The translations under genes and the position numbers were made by a program. The notes under the pieces are model-generated. The model was not told the DNA's origin. It ran no database searches and saw only the letters and a list, made by a program, of their open reading frames with translations. A stretch of DNA of 39,691 nt, taken from NCBI GenBank assembly GCA_024693925.1, contig JAILKH010000099.1, forward strand, positions 1-39,691. The letters are read 5' to 3'. Every line of letters starts with the position of its first letter. Position 1 is the first letter of the stretch. Shown one piece after another: positions 1-8,743 of the stretch. This stretch comes from Lachnospiraceae bacterium (GTDB lineage Bacteria > Bacillota > Clostridia > Lachnospirales > Lachnospiraceae).

Positions 1-201
1 GAGAATATATTGACTATAGAGTTGGTAAACGGTATGTTATGTTATTCCAGCGGCGGAGCTTACGGGGCACCTTATATACATTTGGGACCTATCGGTGTTA
101 ACAATAATGTAGAGAAACATAACGGAATGGAGCATTATAAAGATTATTTCATTATTTTCGGTAAACGTTTTGCTACTAAGGCGAAGGAAATTTTTTCATA
201 G
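1..201 (+). CDS. C-terminal fragment of a probable flavodoxin-family oxidoreductase
   Basis: The reading frame is open from base 1 and ends at TAG 199-201, so only the last 66 codons are present and the true start lies outside the window. The segment YSSGGAYGAPYIHLGP resembles the C-terminal glycine-rich loop of flavodoxin-like NAD(P)H-dependent reductases, where a YGA/YGxP loop sits near the flavin. It is followed by a helix ending FGKRFATKAKEIF. No domain can be checked in full, so the family is a tentative call from this loop alone. A terminator at 250-291 follows, so it ends its transcription unit. It could equally be another small cytosolic flavoprotein or an unrelated protein. Confidence 0.45.
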   Translation, partial: ENILTIELVNGMLCYSSGGAYGAPYIHLGPIGVNNNVEKHNGMEHYKDYFIIFGKRFATKAKEIFS

Positions 202-249
202 ATCAATGATATAAATTTATTGTTTTGTTAATGATATTAAAATCAGAAT

Positions 250-291
250 GGCTGCATAAAATGATAGGTTTATTGCAGCCGTTTTATTTTG
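250..291 (+). terminator. Intrinsic terminator after the flavoprotein fragment
   Basis: GGCTGCA at 250-256 pairs with TGCAGCC at 274-280, with TAAA/TTTA able to extend the stem inside the loop. GTTTTATTTT follows at 281-290. This is a normal rho-independent shape, 49 bases after the stop codon. Confidence 0.75.
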
Positions 292-339
292 GAAATAATT
301 AATGTTTAATAAATCATAATTTTGAAAGAATGTTATATA

Positions 340-1230
340 ATGGGAAAATACAGAAGTAAAACAGGTTCGATCCTGATCATAATCGCCGGTATTCTCTGGG
401 GGAGTATGGGTATTTTTGTCAGGAGATTAAGTTCGTATGGTTTTGATCCGGTTCAGATCGTGGCAATAAGAATTACTCTGGCGGCGGTTTTTTTTTGTTT
501 AATACTGTTTATTAAAGATCCTTCCGGATTCAGAATTTCATTTAAGGATATTCCTCTTTTTTTCGGGTTGGGAATCGGAAGTATTCTTTTTTTTACCATA
601 TGCTATTTTAAAGCTATAACCATGATGTCTCTTTCCATAGCTGCGATCCTTTTGTATACATCTCCGGTGTGGATCGTGATCATGTCGGTCTGGTTTTTTA
701 AAGAAAAAATAAATAAAAGGAAGCTGATCGCGCTTGCGTTTGCATTGGGAGGCTGCATTCTGGTCTCCGGTATATCGGACGAAAGAGTATCTGTGTCCGG
801 TTTGTTGGTTGGATTGGGATCGGGCATCGGATATGGATTATACAGTATTTTAGGTACGGTTGCTCTGCGTAAATATTCGACATATACTGTTACTGCTTAT
901 ACATTTATGTTTGCGGCTTTCGGATCCTGGTTTTTCTGTCACCCTTCGGATATGGTAAAAAAATATTCGGAGGCACAGGATTTTGGATTTTTATTGCTGC
1001 TTAGTTGTTTAACGGCTTTGATCACGGCCTTTTTGCCTTTTTTGGCTTATACACAGGGGCTGAGTTCAGTGGAAGCGGGTAAGGCGGGTATTTTGGCTAC
1101 TGTTGAACCTATGGTTGCTACCTTATTCGGGATCGTAGTTTATTCGGAACGTTTAACTCTTATTTCCGGTTTGGGTATTATTATGATTTTATCTGCGGTG
1201 ATAATTCTGAATTATAATGTTGAAAGGTAG
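340..1230 (+). CDS. EamA-family (DMT superfamily) membrane transporter
   Basis: This is a roughly 296-residue, strongly hydrophobic protein with about ten predicted membrane segments arranged as two EamA repeats, the usual size for drug/metabolite exporters. The first half contains GILWGSMGIFVRRLSS, a typical EamA start. The second half contains TAFLPFLAYTQGLSSVEAGKAGILATVEPMVA (residues given only as motif context across 1030-1110), the conserved 'A.....PV.a' region. Substrate cannot be read from the sequence; amino acids or metabolites are common. An upstream in-frame TTG at 322 is possible, but ATG 340 gives the normal N-terminus MGKYRSKTGS. No strong ribosome site is visible for either start. 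It may be co-transcribed with the antiporter, whose likely start is 31 bases downstream. Confidence 0.85.
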   Translation: MGKYRSKTGSILIIIAGILWGSMGIFVRRLSSYGFDPVQIVAIRITLAAVFFCLILFIKDPSGFRISFKDIPLFFGLGIGSILFFTICYFKAITMMSLSIAAILLYTSPVWIVIMSVWFFKEKINKRKLIALAFALGGCILVSGISDERVSVSGLLVGLGSGIGYGLYSILGTVALRKYSTYTVTAYTFMFAAFGSWFFCHPSDMVKKYSEAQDFGFLLLLSCLTALITAFLPFLAYTQGLSSVEAGKAGILATVEPMVATLFGIVVYSERLTLISGLGIIMILSAVIILNYNVER

Positions 1231-1261
1231 AAATATACTATGTTTTTATGGGGTGGATATT

Positions 1262-2443
1262 ATGTTGTTGAGTATTTCTTTAATTCTTATTGTCGGTATG
1301 TCAATGGGTTGGATATGTGGTAAATTTAAGTTACCTGCTTTGTTGGGAATGCTTGTTACCGGTATTGTACTTGGCCCGTATGTACTTAATCTTTTGGATG
1401 ACAGTATACTTGGAATATCGGCCGAGTTACGTAGGATTGCGCTGATAATCATACTAACAAGAGCAGGTTTGGGTTTGGATATATCCGGCCTTAAGAAGAT
1501 CGGAAGACCGGCCCTGCTTATGTGTTTTCTTCCGGCTACGTTTGAACTGTTGGGAATACTTTGGCTGGCACCTGTATTACTGGGGTTAACTGTTTTGGAA
1601 GCGGCAGTGATGGGGGCTGTACTTGCGGCTGTTTCGCCTGCGGTTGTGGTTCCCAGAATGGTTAAGCTTATGGAGGAAGGGTATGGAGTAAAAGAAGGGA
1701 TTCCTCAGTTGATCCTTGCAGGGGCATCGGTTGATGATGTGTATGTTATTGTTTTATTTACCACGTTTGTTGGAATGATGCAGGGAGAAAGTGTATCTTT
1801 ATTGAGTTTTATTAATATTCCCGTGTCTATAATTTTGGGAATTGTCATAGGGATAACGGTGGGATTTTTACTGGCATATTTTTTTAAAAAAATTCATATA
1901 AGAGATACTGCTAAAGTTCTTGTGGTCTTAAGTATTTCTTTTATCCTTGCGGTGATAGAGGATGAACTTACTACTCCGATCACATTTTCAGCTTTAATTT
2001 CCATTATGTTTATAGGTATAGGATTACAGAAGAAATCGGAAAGTGTTGCCAAAAGACTTTCTGTAAAATACGGAAAATTATGGGTGGCAGCAGAAGTTTT
2101 TTTGTTTGTCCTGGTAGGTGCAACAGTTAATATCGGTTACCTTGGGAACGTTGGTATAAAAGCACTTATGGTGATAATTGGCGCATTGGTATTCAGGATG
2201 CTCGGAGTATTTGTCTGTCTGTTGGGAACGAGTCTTAAGTGTAAGGAACGATTATTTGCTATGATGGCATATACTCCCAAGGCAACGGTTCAGGCTGCAA
2301 TCGGGGGAATTCCTCTTTCCCTGGGCTTTGCATGCGGAGATACGGTTCTAACGGTTGCAGTGCTTGCAATAGTTCTTACAGCTCCGTTGGGAGCATTTGC
2401 CATAGACCTTTCTTATGAACGGTTTTTAAATAAAAACGGTTGA
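1262..2443 (+). CDS. Cation:proton antiporter, CPA family
   Basis: About 393 residues with a dozen hydrophobic segments. The fold and motifs match Na+/H+ (CPA1/CPA2-like) exchangers: GKFKLPALLGMLVTGIVLGP near the N-terminus, AAVSPAVVVPRM in the middle, and GASVDDVYVIVLFTTF, which contains the paired aspartates expected at the ion-binding site of the family. This would exchange Na+ or K+ for protons at the cytoplasmic membrane. ATG 1262 is chosen because GGGGTGG lies about 7 bases upstream; the longer frame from 1217 overlaps the previous gene and adds an unlikely hydrophilic tail. Distance to the EamA gene is 31 bases, so a shared transcript is plausible. Ion specificity cannot be told. Confidence 0.85.
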   Translation: MLLSISLILIVGMSMGWICGKFKLPALLGMLVTGIVLGPYVLNLLDDSILGISAELRRIALIIILTRAGLGLDISGLKKIGRPALLMCFLPATFELLGILWLAPVLLGLTVLEAAVMGAVLAAVSPAVVVPRMVKLMEEGYGVKEGIPQLILAGASVDDVYVIVLFTTFVGMMQGESVSLLSFINIPVSIILGIVIGITVGFLLAYFFKKIHIRDTAKVLVVLSISFILAVIEDELTTPITFSALISIMFIGIGLQKKSESVAKRLSVKYGKLWVAAEVFLFVLVGATVNIGYLGNVGIKALMVIIGALVFRMLGVFVCLLGTSLKCKERLFAMMAYTPKATVQAAIGGIPLSLGFACGDTVLTVAVLAIVLTAPLGAFAIDLSYERFLNKNG

Positions 2444-2543
2444 AGATATAAGAATCATGAAATATTTTAGGAAGATTTCCTATGATATTATTATATAATG
2501 AATTCAGATTGAAAATGTTTTATGGAGATGCTAATCTAAATTT

Positions 2544-3923
2544 ATGGATGAAAGAAAAAAATATCAAAATAACCAAATAAATATGATCGAGGGCAGTCTT
2601 CTTGATAAGATTGTCAGATTTGCTCTTCCTCTGGCGCTCAGCAGTATATTGCAGCAGTTGTTTAATGCGGCGGATCTTGCGGTTGTGGGAAGGTTTGCAT
2701 CCGCAAAGGCTATGGCGGCAGTGGGCAGCAATGCGCCTGTTATCAATCTTATTATTGGATTATTTGTCGGACTGGCGGTGGGAGCAAATTCGGTAATTGC
2801 CATGCAGATAGGCGGAGGACATAAGGAGAGGATAAATAAGACCGTTCATACGGTGATAGCAGTTTCTTTGATAGCCGGTTTTTTACTTGTTATAATAGGA
2901 ATATTACTGTCGGGGCCGATACTTCGTTTAATGGGAGCGCCTGCAGAGGTTATGGAGCTTGCAATATTATACTTAAGGATATATTTTCTGGCAATGCCGG
3001 CAATTATGATCTATAATTACGGTTCCGCAATATTAAGGAGTAAGGGAGATTCGCAGCGTCCTCTTTATGCACTGGTGTTATGCGGCGTTATAAATATTCT
3101 GCTTAATCTGCTTTTTGTAATTGTATTTAAGCTCCATGTTATAGGCGTTGCATTGGCCACTGTTATATCAAATGTTTTTGGTGCGGCGCTTATTCTTAAA
3201 TACCTGATAAATGAGGAAGAAACCTTCAGGCTGAGTTTTAGAAAATTAAAGGTTGAAAAGAAATATTTATACCGTATGTTGCGAATAGGACTTCCTGCAG
3301 GCCTGCAGGGAGCTGTTTTTTCCTTATCCAATGTTGTTATTCAGTCAACTGTGAATAGTTTTGGTGCGGATGCTATAGCCGGTTCTACGGCGGCGGCAAA
3401 TTTTGAGTTTATTTCTTTTTGCGTTATAAGTGCCTTTGCCCAGGCCGGAGTTACTTTTACAAGCCAGAATTTCAGTGCTGCCAGGTTTGACAGATGTAAG
3501 AGGGTGTTTATGATATGTATGTTGTGCGGAGCTCTTACTTCGGCTTTTTTTGTGTTTATCCTGGTGAGCTTCAGATACCAGCTGATAAAGATATTTACCA
3601 CAGATCCTGCAGTAATTGAATATGCGATGATAAGGGTTATGAGTGCATTTGCTTTTCATTATCTTATAGCAGGATATGAGATCAGTGGCGGGTGTTTAAG
3701 AGGAATGGATAAATCTCTTCTTCCTGCTCTTATTTCGGTTTTCGGTACCTGTGTTTTCAGGCTTATTTATATTTTTACATACGTTTCCAGGGTTCATACC
3801 TTTAGAGCACTGTTTCTTGTATACCCGTATTCGTGGATATTAACCTGTGTGATTACGCTTACGGCATATTTTGCGGTTAGAAATAAGCTGTTTAGAAGTA
3901 TGTCTGTATCAAATCGGGAGTAA
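2544..3923 (+). CDS. MATE-family efflux transporter
   Basis: 459 residues with about twelve membrane segments in two similar halves, the normal MATE length. The N-terminus carries the family pattern EGSLLDKIVRFALPLALSS followed by LQQLFNAADLAVVGRFA. The second half has GLPAGLQGAVFSLSNVVIQS. Such proteins export cationic drugs or metabolites using Na+ or H+ gradients; the substrate is unknown. ATG 2544 follows GGAG at an unusually long distance of about 17 bases, so translation may be weak, but no better in-frame start is seen. It is followed after 3 bases by the radical SAM gene, suggesting one operon with that gene and dihydrofolate reductase. A -10-like TATAAT is present around 2494-2499. 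Confidence 0.9.
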   Translation: MDERKKYQNNQINMIEGSLLDKIVRFALPLALSSILQQLFNAADLAVVGRFASAKAMAAVGSNAPVINLIIGLFVGLAVGANSVIAMQIGGGHKERINKTVHTVIAVSLIAGFLLVIIGILLSGPILRLMGAPAEVMELAILYLRIYFLAMPAIMIYNYGSAILRSKGDSQRPLYALVLCGVINILLNLLFVIVFKLHVIGVALATVISNVFGAALILKYLINEEETFRLSFRKLKVEKKYLYRMLRIGLPAGLQGAVFSLSNVVIQSTVNSFGADAIAGSTAAANFEFISFCVISAFAQAGVTFTSQNFSAARFDRCKRVFMICMLCGALTSAFFVFILVSFRYQLIKIFTTDPAVIEYAMIRVMSAFAFHYLIAGYEISGGCLRGMDKSLLPALISVFGTCVFRLIYIFTYVSRVHTFRALFLVYPYSWILTCVITLTAYFAVRNKLFRSMSVSNRE

Positions 3924-3926
3924 ATC

Positions 3927-5714
3927 ATGAAATTTTTGCTGGTTGCGGTTAATGCAAAATATATTCATTCAAATCCTGCTGTATACTCTCTTTATGCATA
4001 TGCAAAAAAAGACTATGCGGATGTTGTTGAGATCGCGGAGTATACCATAAATCAAAGGGTAGAAGATATTCTTGCAGCTATTTATGATATAAAGCCTGAT
4101 GTTATAGGGTTTTCCTGTTATATATGGAACCGGAACATTATAGAGGAATTACTTTATGATCTGCCTAAGATATTACCATATGCGGATATTTGGTTGGGCG
4201 GGCCTGAGGTCAGTTATGGTTCTGCCGCAATATTGGAACAGTTTCCTAGTGTTAGAGGAATTATGGTAGGGGAAGGGGAAATTACTTTCCGCGAGCTGTT
4301 AAAAAAATATTGCGGAAATGATACGGATGATTTTACCTCTGTTGAAGGCTTATGTCTGCGGTCCGGTTTTACACCGGAAAGAAAGATGACGGATTTAAAT
4401 AAACTTCCTTTTCTGTATCAGAATACAGAACCCTTTGTAAACAGGATATTGTATTATGAGAGCAGCAGGGGCTGTCCGTACAGATGCAGTTATTGTCTTT
4501 CGTCAATAGATAAGACCGTCAGGACCCGAAATATAGATACCGTAAAAAAAGAATTGAAATTTTTCCTGGATAATAAAGTCAGTCAGGTAAAATTTGTAGA
4601 CAGAACCTTTAATTGTATTCATGAGCATGCAATGCAGATATGGGAATATCTGTATGAAAACGATAATGGGATCACAAATTTTCATTTTGAAATATCGGCG
4701 GATATAATCAATGATGAGGAGCTGAAACTTTTAAGTAAATTCAGACCCGGTCAGGTACAACTGGAGATTGGTGTACAATCGGTTAATGAAAAAACACTTG
4801 CTGCAATTAATCGTCATATGAATCCGGAAAAATTGGAATATGTGGTTTCGAAGATCAAACAAAATCATAATATTCATCAGCATCTGGATCTGATAGCCGG
4901 TCTTCCCTATGAGGATTATGAAAGTTTTGGTAAGTCTTTTAACAGGGTTTATGCAATGAAACCGGATCAATTGCAGCTGGGATTTTTGAAGGTATTGAGA
5001 GGGACTCCGATTTCATATCGGACCGGGGAATTTGGTATTGAGTATACTAAAAGACCGCCTTATGAAGTTCTCTGCACCAAATGGATTTCTTTTGCGGAGA
5101 TTATCCGTCTGAAAAAAATAGAAGAGCTGGTGGAAATATATTATAACAGTAATCAGTTTGTTAATACATTGAACCTGATCGTGGGAAAGTTCGACTCGCC
5201 CTTTGGAATGTTTGAAAAATTTGCTGATTTTTATGAAGAAAACGGATATTATGTAAACAGCCCGAAAAGAATTTATCGTTATGAAGTTCTTTTGGATTTT
5301 TTGACAAAATATGATGGGATCAACAGGGAAGTATATATTGAACTTTTGACTTATGATGTGTATCTGAGGGAAAATATGAAAAGTCGTCCGGATTTTAGCA
5401 GATCATTAAATGATGAAGTTTATAAAAAATTCAGACGGGAGTTTTACAGGAAAGAAGAGAAGGAAAGATATTTCCTGCCGAATCTTACGGAGTATGACAG
5501 CAGGCAGCTTTCTGGAATGACGCATCTTGAACCGTTTAAATATCCGGTTTGGGATGTGGATAAAATGAATAAGCTGATAAGCGATCCGGAACCAAATTTT
5601 ATAGATACGGATGAGTCAGAGGACCGGACTTATTATCTGCTGTTTGATTATTCGGTAAGAAATCCTCTGACCGGGGAAGCATTAACGATTAAGATGGAAG
5701 GAAGAGATTTATGA
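3927..5714 (+). CDS. B12-binding domain/radical SAM protein with DUF4080-like C-terminus
   Basis: 595 residues in three parts. The N-terminal 150 residues form a cobalamin-binding-like Rossmann domain (NAKYIHSNPAVYSLYAYAK, then a GGPEVSYG loop). The middle has the radical SAM cluster motif CPYRCSYC, with cysteines at about 183, 187 and 190, which would bind a 4Fe-4S cluster and S-adenosylmethionine. It continues with QLEIGVQSVNEKTL and HLDLIAGLPYED, typical radical SAM strands. The C-terminal 200 residues match the DUF4080 type found in many clostridia, of unknown reaction. Cytosolic. It starts 3 bases after the MATE gene, and its TGA overlaps the ATG of dihydrofolate reductase by 4 bases (ATGA), indicating translational coupling. 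Substrate unknown. Confidence 0.88.
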   Translation: MKFLLVAVNAKYIHSNPAVYSLYAYAKKDYADVVEIAEYTINQRVEDILAAIYDIKPDVIGFSCYIWNRNIIEELLYDLPKILPYADIWLGGPEVSYGSAAILEQFPSVRGIMVGEGEITFRELLKKYCGNDTDDFTSVEGLCLRSGFTPERKMTDLNKLPFLYQNTEPFVNRILYYESSRGCPYRCSYCLSSIDKTVRTRNIDTVKKELKFFLDNKVSQVKFVDRTFNCIHEHAMQIWEYLYENDNGITNFHFEISADIINDEELKLLSKFRPGQVQLEIGVQSVNEKTLAAINRHMNPEKLEYVVSKIKQNHNIHQHLDLIAGLPYEDYESFGKSFNRVYAMKPDQLQLGFLKVLRGTPISYRTGEFGIEYTKRPPYEVLCTKWISFAEIIRLKKIEELVEIYYNSNQFVNTLNLIVGKFDSPFGMFEKFADFYEENGYYVNSPKRIYRYEVLLDFLTKYDGINREVYIELLTYDVYLRENMKSRPDFSRSLNDEVYKKFRREFYRKEEKERYFLPNLTEYDSRQLSGMTHLEPFKYPVWDVDKMNKLISDPEPNFIDTDESEDRTYYLLFDYSVRNPLTGEALTIKMEGRDL

Positions 5715-6205
5715 TAGGTATAATAGTAGCAAGATCTAAAAACAACGTGATCGGCAAGGATGGTAAAATACCCTGGAGGATAAAAGGAGAGCAGAAACAG
5801 TTTAAAGAACTTACCACAGGTAATGTTGTTATAATGGGCAGAAGATCATACGAAGAAATAGGTCATCCATTGCCAAACAGATTAAATATAATAGTTTCAA
5901 AGACTTGTAAATTTGAAGGGGATAATCTTGTGACTGCAACTTCGCTCGAGGATGCGATCACAAAAGCAAAAGAAATAAAAGGCGGGGATGCGAATATTTA
6001 TATATCGGGTGGATATGGTCTGTTTAAGGAGGGACTTGAATACGCAGACAGATTGTATATAACGGAGGTTGATATTGAGATAGAGGACGGGGATACATTT
6101 TTCCCGGAGTTTGATAAAAATGATTATGATGTTATAGTCGGTGAAACCGGGGGAGATGATATTTGCTTTACAAGGGTTACATATATAAAAAATAAAATTC
6201 TTTAA
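5711..6205 (+). CDS. folA: Dihydrofolate reductase
   Basis: 164 residues, normal for bacterial DHFR, which reduces dihydrofolate with NADPH for thymidylate and purine synthesis. Motifs in order: MIGIIVARSKNNVIGKDGKIPW at the N-terminus with the conserved IPW, an acidic residue (GEQKQF) at the substrate-protonation position, VVIMGRRSYEEIG for NADPH binding, LPNRLNIIVSK, and IYISGGYGLF, the conserved GG loop. ATG overlaps the preceding radical SAM stop codon by 4 bases, so it is the third gene of a MATE/radical SAM/DHFR operon. Notably the usual neighbour thymidylate synthase is absent. Confidence 0.95.
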   Translation: MIGIIVARSKNNVIGKDGKIPWRIKGEQKQFKELTTGNVVIMGRRSYEEIGHPLPNRLNIIVSKTCKFEGDNLVTATSLEDAITKAKEIKGGDANIYISGGYGLFKEGLEYADRLYITEVDIEIEDGDTFFPEFDKNDYDVIVGETGGDDICFTRVTYIKNKIL

Positions 6206-6225
6206 AGAATGATGCCGGTATATGA

Positions 6226-6231
6226 TATAAT
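6226..6231 (+). promoter_or_regulatory. Possible -10 element (TATAAT) before the 146-residue unknown gene
   Basis: A perfect TATAAT lies 43 bases upstream of ATG 6274, in the gap after folA. The matching -35 region is poor, so this is a weak promoter call. Confidence 0.3.
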
Positions 6232-6273
6232 GAACATAAGGATATAGGTAAGCCAAAAGGCAGGTTTAAATAA

Positions 6274-6714
6274 ATGACATTAAGACAATTATTTCAAAAA
6301 TCTGTTATAGTTACGGAATTGCGGATGGATGATGGAAGTATAATACATCTTCATAAAATTCCCTTAAGGAGCGTAGCAAAAATGAGCGGCGCGGTGTGTG
6401 TTAAGGATATTTATAATAGGGAATTGGTTATAAATATGCTGAAATTAAAAACGGCACATGAAAAGATTGGATTATTTATTGAAGAAGAGAATAAGCTGTT
6501 ATTATTTGAAGAGGATGTTTTTGATGTATTAACGGAAGAGCTTCTTGATATTGAACTTTATATTAGTTCCGAATTAGATAATAACAGTTGTCGTATCCGA
6601 GTGGGAAATAATCTGTTGATCAGTTCGAATGTTACCATGACAAGTGCGGTTTTTGTGAATACATTGAAAATCAACAGAAAAATCCTGGAATTTCAAAATA
6701 AACAAAAAGAGTAG
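6274..6714 (+). CDS. Hypothetical protein, 146 residues
   Basis: I do not recognise this protein. It is soluble, with no signal peptide or membrane segment. It is mostly alternating beta-like and helical stretches: an N-terminal RQLFQKSVIVTELRMDDGS, then a leucine/glutamate-rich middle (FIEEENKLLLFEEDVFDVL) and a C-terminal NTLKINRKILEFQNKQ. ATG 6274 follows AAGGCAGG about 8 bases upstream, which is an acceptable ribosome site. It has its own possible -10 element upstream and is followed by the convergent CYTH gene after 27 bases. No function is suggested by the neighbours. Confidence 0.6.
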   Translation: MTLRQLFQKSVIVTELRMDDGSIIHLHKIPLRSVAKMSGAVCVKDIYNRELVINMLKLKTAHEKIGLFIEEENKLLLFEEDVFDVLTEELLDIELYISSELDNNSCRIRVGNNLLISSNVTMTSAVFVNTLKINRKILEFQNKQKE

Positions 6715-6741
6715 TTCTAAGTTAATGTCGTTTTTGTTAAT

Positions 6742-7296
6742 TCAGGTATTCTCCATTGCCTGAAGCATTGAAAGATAGGAAGTTGTAATTGAGTCTTTTG
6801 GAGAATATCCGAGAGCTGTAAGTGTATTCCAAAGTTTGCTCAGAGCTTTATCTTTATCGGCTTCATCCGATATGGTTTCAAGTTCAAGGAAGTAACCCAA
6901 ACCGTCGACTTTGTCCAGACAGGCATTGATATTATCTTTTCGGAAGAGAATGCGTTCTTTGATAACGGATGGGGAGACCGAATGGTATCCCAGAGCATTA
7001 AATATTTTTGTCATACAAGTATCGGAATCTATTGCTGTTTCAAATTCGGGGCGGGTCATAGAAGAACAGTCTGAACGTTTCCCTTTGAAGGTGATCAGTC
7101 TTTGGGTTTTATCGGAATCGGGCCATATAATGGTTCGTATACGCAGTGCATTGTCATTTAAACGTATATCCTGATTTTTATTATCAAAATAAATATCTGT
7201 TTCTTTAACATGATCGGATCCTATAAAGCCGTTTTTTATTAAGCTTTCTCTTGCTTTGTCCGGTTCGATTCTGATTTTTATCTCTACTTCTATCAT
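6742..7296 (-). CDS. CYTH-domain protein (class IV adenylate cyclase/triphosphatase-like)
   Basis: 184 residues, the usual length of a single CYTH domain. It begins MIEVEIKIRIE, the ExExK signature that binds metal and triphosphate. Next come KETDIYFDN (the family 'x-D-x-Y-F-D' strand), DNALRIR, and LITFKG, which supplies conserved basic residues. Near the end is LGYFLELETI, the conserved 'G.f.ElE' strand. Members hydrolyse inorganic or thiamine triphosphate or make cyclic AMP; which applies here is not decidable. On the minus strand GGGGGAA lies just before the ATG. It is divergent from the RNA methylase gene, with a perfect inverted repeat between them. Confidence 0.85.
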   Translation of the reverse strand: MIEVEIKIRIEPDKARESLIKNGFIGSDHVKETDIYFDNKNQDIRLNDNALRIRTIIWPDSDKTQRLITFKGKRSDCSSMTRPEFETAIDSDTCMTKIFNALGYHSVSPSVIKERILFRKDNINACLDKVDGLGYFLELETISDEADKDKALSKLWNTLTALGYSPKDSITTSYLSMLQAMENT

Positions 7297-7329
7297 TTTT
7301 CCCCCAATAATATGTATTTGCTGTATCAG

Positions 7330-7356
7330 TATATCATAAAACGTGTTTATGATATA
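7330..7356. promoter_or_regulatory. Operator-like perfect inverted repeat in a divergent promoter region
   Basis: TATATCATAAA at 7330-7340 and TTTATGATATA at 7346-7356 are perfect 11-base inverted arms around ACGTG. The plus-strand TATAAT at 7355-7360 touches the right arm, and a minus-strand TATACT (7333-7328) touches the left arm. Lying between divergent genes, a terminator role is unlikely, so a protein-binding operator is the better guess. Confidence 0.5.
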
Positions 7357-7441
7357 TAATAAATAGAAATTGTTAAAGCTGTAAATAAAATACAGATTTA
7401 AGTGATGATGATAAGATCATGCAATGCGGAAAAGAGGAACA

Positions 7442-8245
7442 GTGATAAAAGTAACCAGCCTTAATGAACCGGAACTTGCGGTGTACAAGAATCGAAATGA
7501 ATCACAGTTAAAGCATATGAATGAACCGAGAGAAGGGATATTTATCGCGGAAAGTCCCAATGTAATCCTACGCGCGCTTGAAGCGGGTATGAAGCCGGTT
7601 TCATATTTAATAGAAGAAACTCAGATTAAAAATGCATATGAGAAAAAAGTAATAACAGATGAAGAGGTTCCGGTGTATGTCGGTGATCATAAAGTATTAA
7701 CACAGATAATAGGATATGAGATGGCAAGAGGAATGCTTTGTGCATTTGAAAGAAAAGAATTATCCAAACCTGAGGATATTTGTAAAGGAGCAAATAAAAT
7801 CGTCGTAATGGATGATATAGAGAACCCGGCAAATATAGGAGCGATTTTCAGAAGTGCCGCAGCTCTTAATATGGATGGAATATTGTTAACAAAGGGGTGT
7901 TCCGACCCATTATACAGAAGAGCGGCTAGGGTTAGTATGGGGGCAGTTTTCATGATTCCGTGGACATATATAAGCAGAGAGGACTATGTTGAGATATTAA
8001 GGGAACTGGGTTACTTCACGGTTGCATTGGCTCTTTCGCCGGATTCGTTTTCTGTGTCAGATCCGTTATTTAAAAGAAAAAACCGGATTGCGGTGGTACT
8101 TGGAAATGAAAGTGATGGATTGAGCTCTGAAATAGTTAATAAGGCGGATGCGGTGGCTATGATACCTATGAGCAATGGTGTGGATTCATTGAATGTGGCA
8201 ATGGCCGGCACAGTGGCATTCTGGGAATTTGGAGGGAAAAAATGA
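7442..8245 (+). CDS. TrmH/SpoU-family RNA 2'-O-methyltransferase
   Basis: About 267 residues; SPOUT methyltransferases of this kind put a 2'-O-methyl group on rRNA or tRNA using S-adenosylmethionine. The N-terminal substrate-binding half includes FIAESPNVILRALEAG. The C-terminal SPOUT knot shows all three motifs: NIGAIFRSAAALNMDGILL (motif 1, with the catalytic-type Asn and Arg), IAVVLGNESDGLS (motif 2) and IPMSNGVDSLNVAMAG (motif 3). GTG 7442 is preferred because AGAGGAAC lies directly before it; ATG 7424 in the same frame is the alternative and lacks a clear site. The stop overlaps the ATG of dtd by 4 bases, so both are made from one message. The RNA target cannot be assigned. Confidence 0.88.
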   Translation: MIKVTSLNEPELAVYKNRNESQLKHMNEPREGIFIAESPNVILRALEAGMKPVSYLIEETQIKNAYEKKVITDEEVPVYVGDHKVLTQIIGYEMARGMLCAFERKELSKPEDICKGANKIVVMDDIENPANIGAIFRSAAALNMDGILLTKGCSDPLYRRAARVSMGAVFMIPWTYISREDYVEILRELGYFTVALALSPDSFSVSDPLFKRKNRIAVVLGNESDGLSSEIVNKADAVAMIPMSNGVDSLNVAMAGTVAFWEFGGKK

Positions 8246-8688
8246 AGCTGGTTATACAGGTTTGTTCAAAGGCATACGTAGAAACGGACGGAAACAGAGT
8301 GGGGCAGATTGGTAAAGGTGCGGTTATTTTCGTTGGTATAGGGAAAGATGATGATACAAAGACAGTGGATAAAATGACCGATAAGTTAATTAAAATGCGT
8401 ATATATCCGGATTTAAAGGGTAAGACAAATCTGGCGTTGAAGGATATAGGAGGAAGTCTGTTGATAATTTCTCAATTTACCTTGTATGCAAATTGCAGAC
8501 ATGGAAACAGACCGAGCTTTGTTGAAGCTAAAGAACCGATTGAAGCAAATAAATTATATGAATATTTTATAGACAGATGTAAAAGAAACGATATACATGT
8601 GGAACATGGTATTTTTGGGGCGGATATGCAAGTAGGATTGGTCAATGAGGGACCTTTTACTATTGTATTGGACTCGGAGGAATTATAA
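8242..8688 (+). CDS. dtd: D-aminoacyl-tRNA deacylase
   Basis: 148 residues, exactly the usual size. The enzyme hydrolyses D-amino acids wrongly attached to tRNA. Both diagnostic motifs are present: SQFTLYA (the SQFTL motif) and NEGPFT near the C-terminus (NxGPxT, carrying the cross-subunit Gly-Pro that rejects L-amino acids). The N-terminus KLVIQVCSKAYVETDG is slightly divergent from the common RxVIQRVxxAxV form. GGAGGG lies 7 bases before the ATG, inside the end of the methylase gene. Together the two genes form a translation-quality pair. Confidence 0.95.
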   Translation: MKLVIQVCSKAYVETDGNRVGQIGKGAVIFVGIGKDDDTKTVDKMTDKLIKMRIYPDLKGKTNLALKDIGGSLLIISQFTLYANCRHGNRPSFVEAKEPIEANKLYEYFIDRCKRNDIHVEHGIFGADMQVGLVNEGPFTIVLDSEEL

Positions 8689-8743
8689 AGTGATATAAGA
8701 AAATAATATTAATGATAAAGTTGTACATAAGGAGGGAAAATGT

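Noticed and set aside
2470-2482. AGGAA/TTCCT hairpin after the antiporter gene as a terminator
   Set aside because: The stem is only five pairs and is not followed by a run of T.
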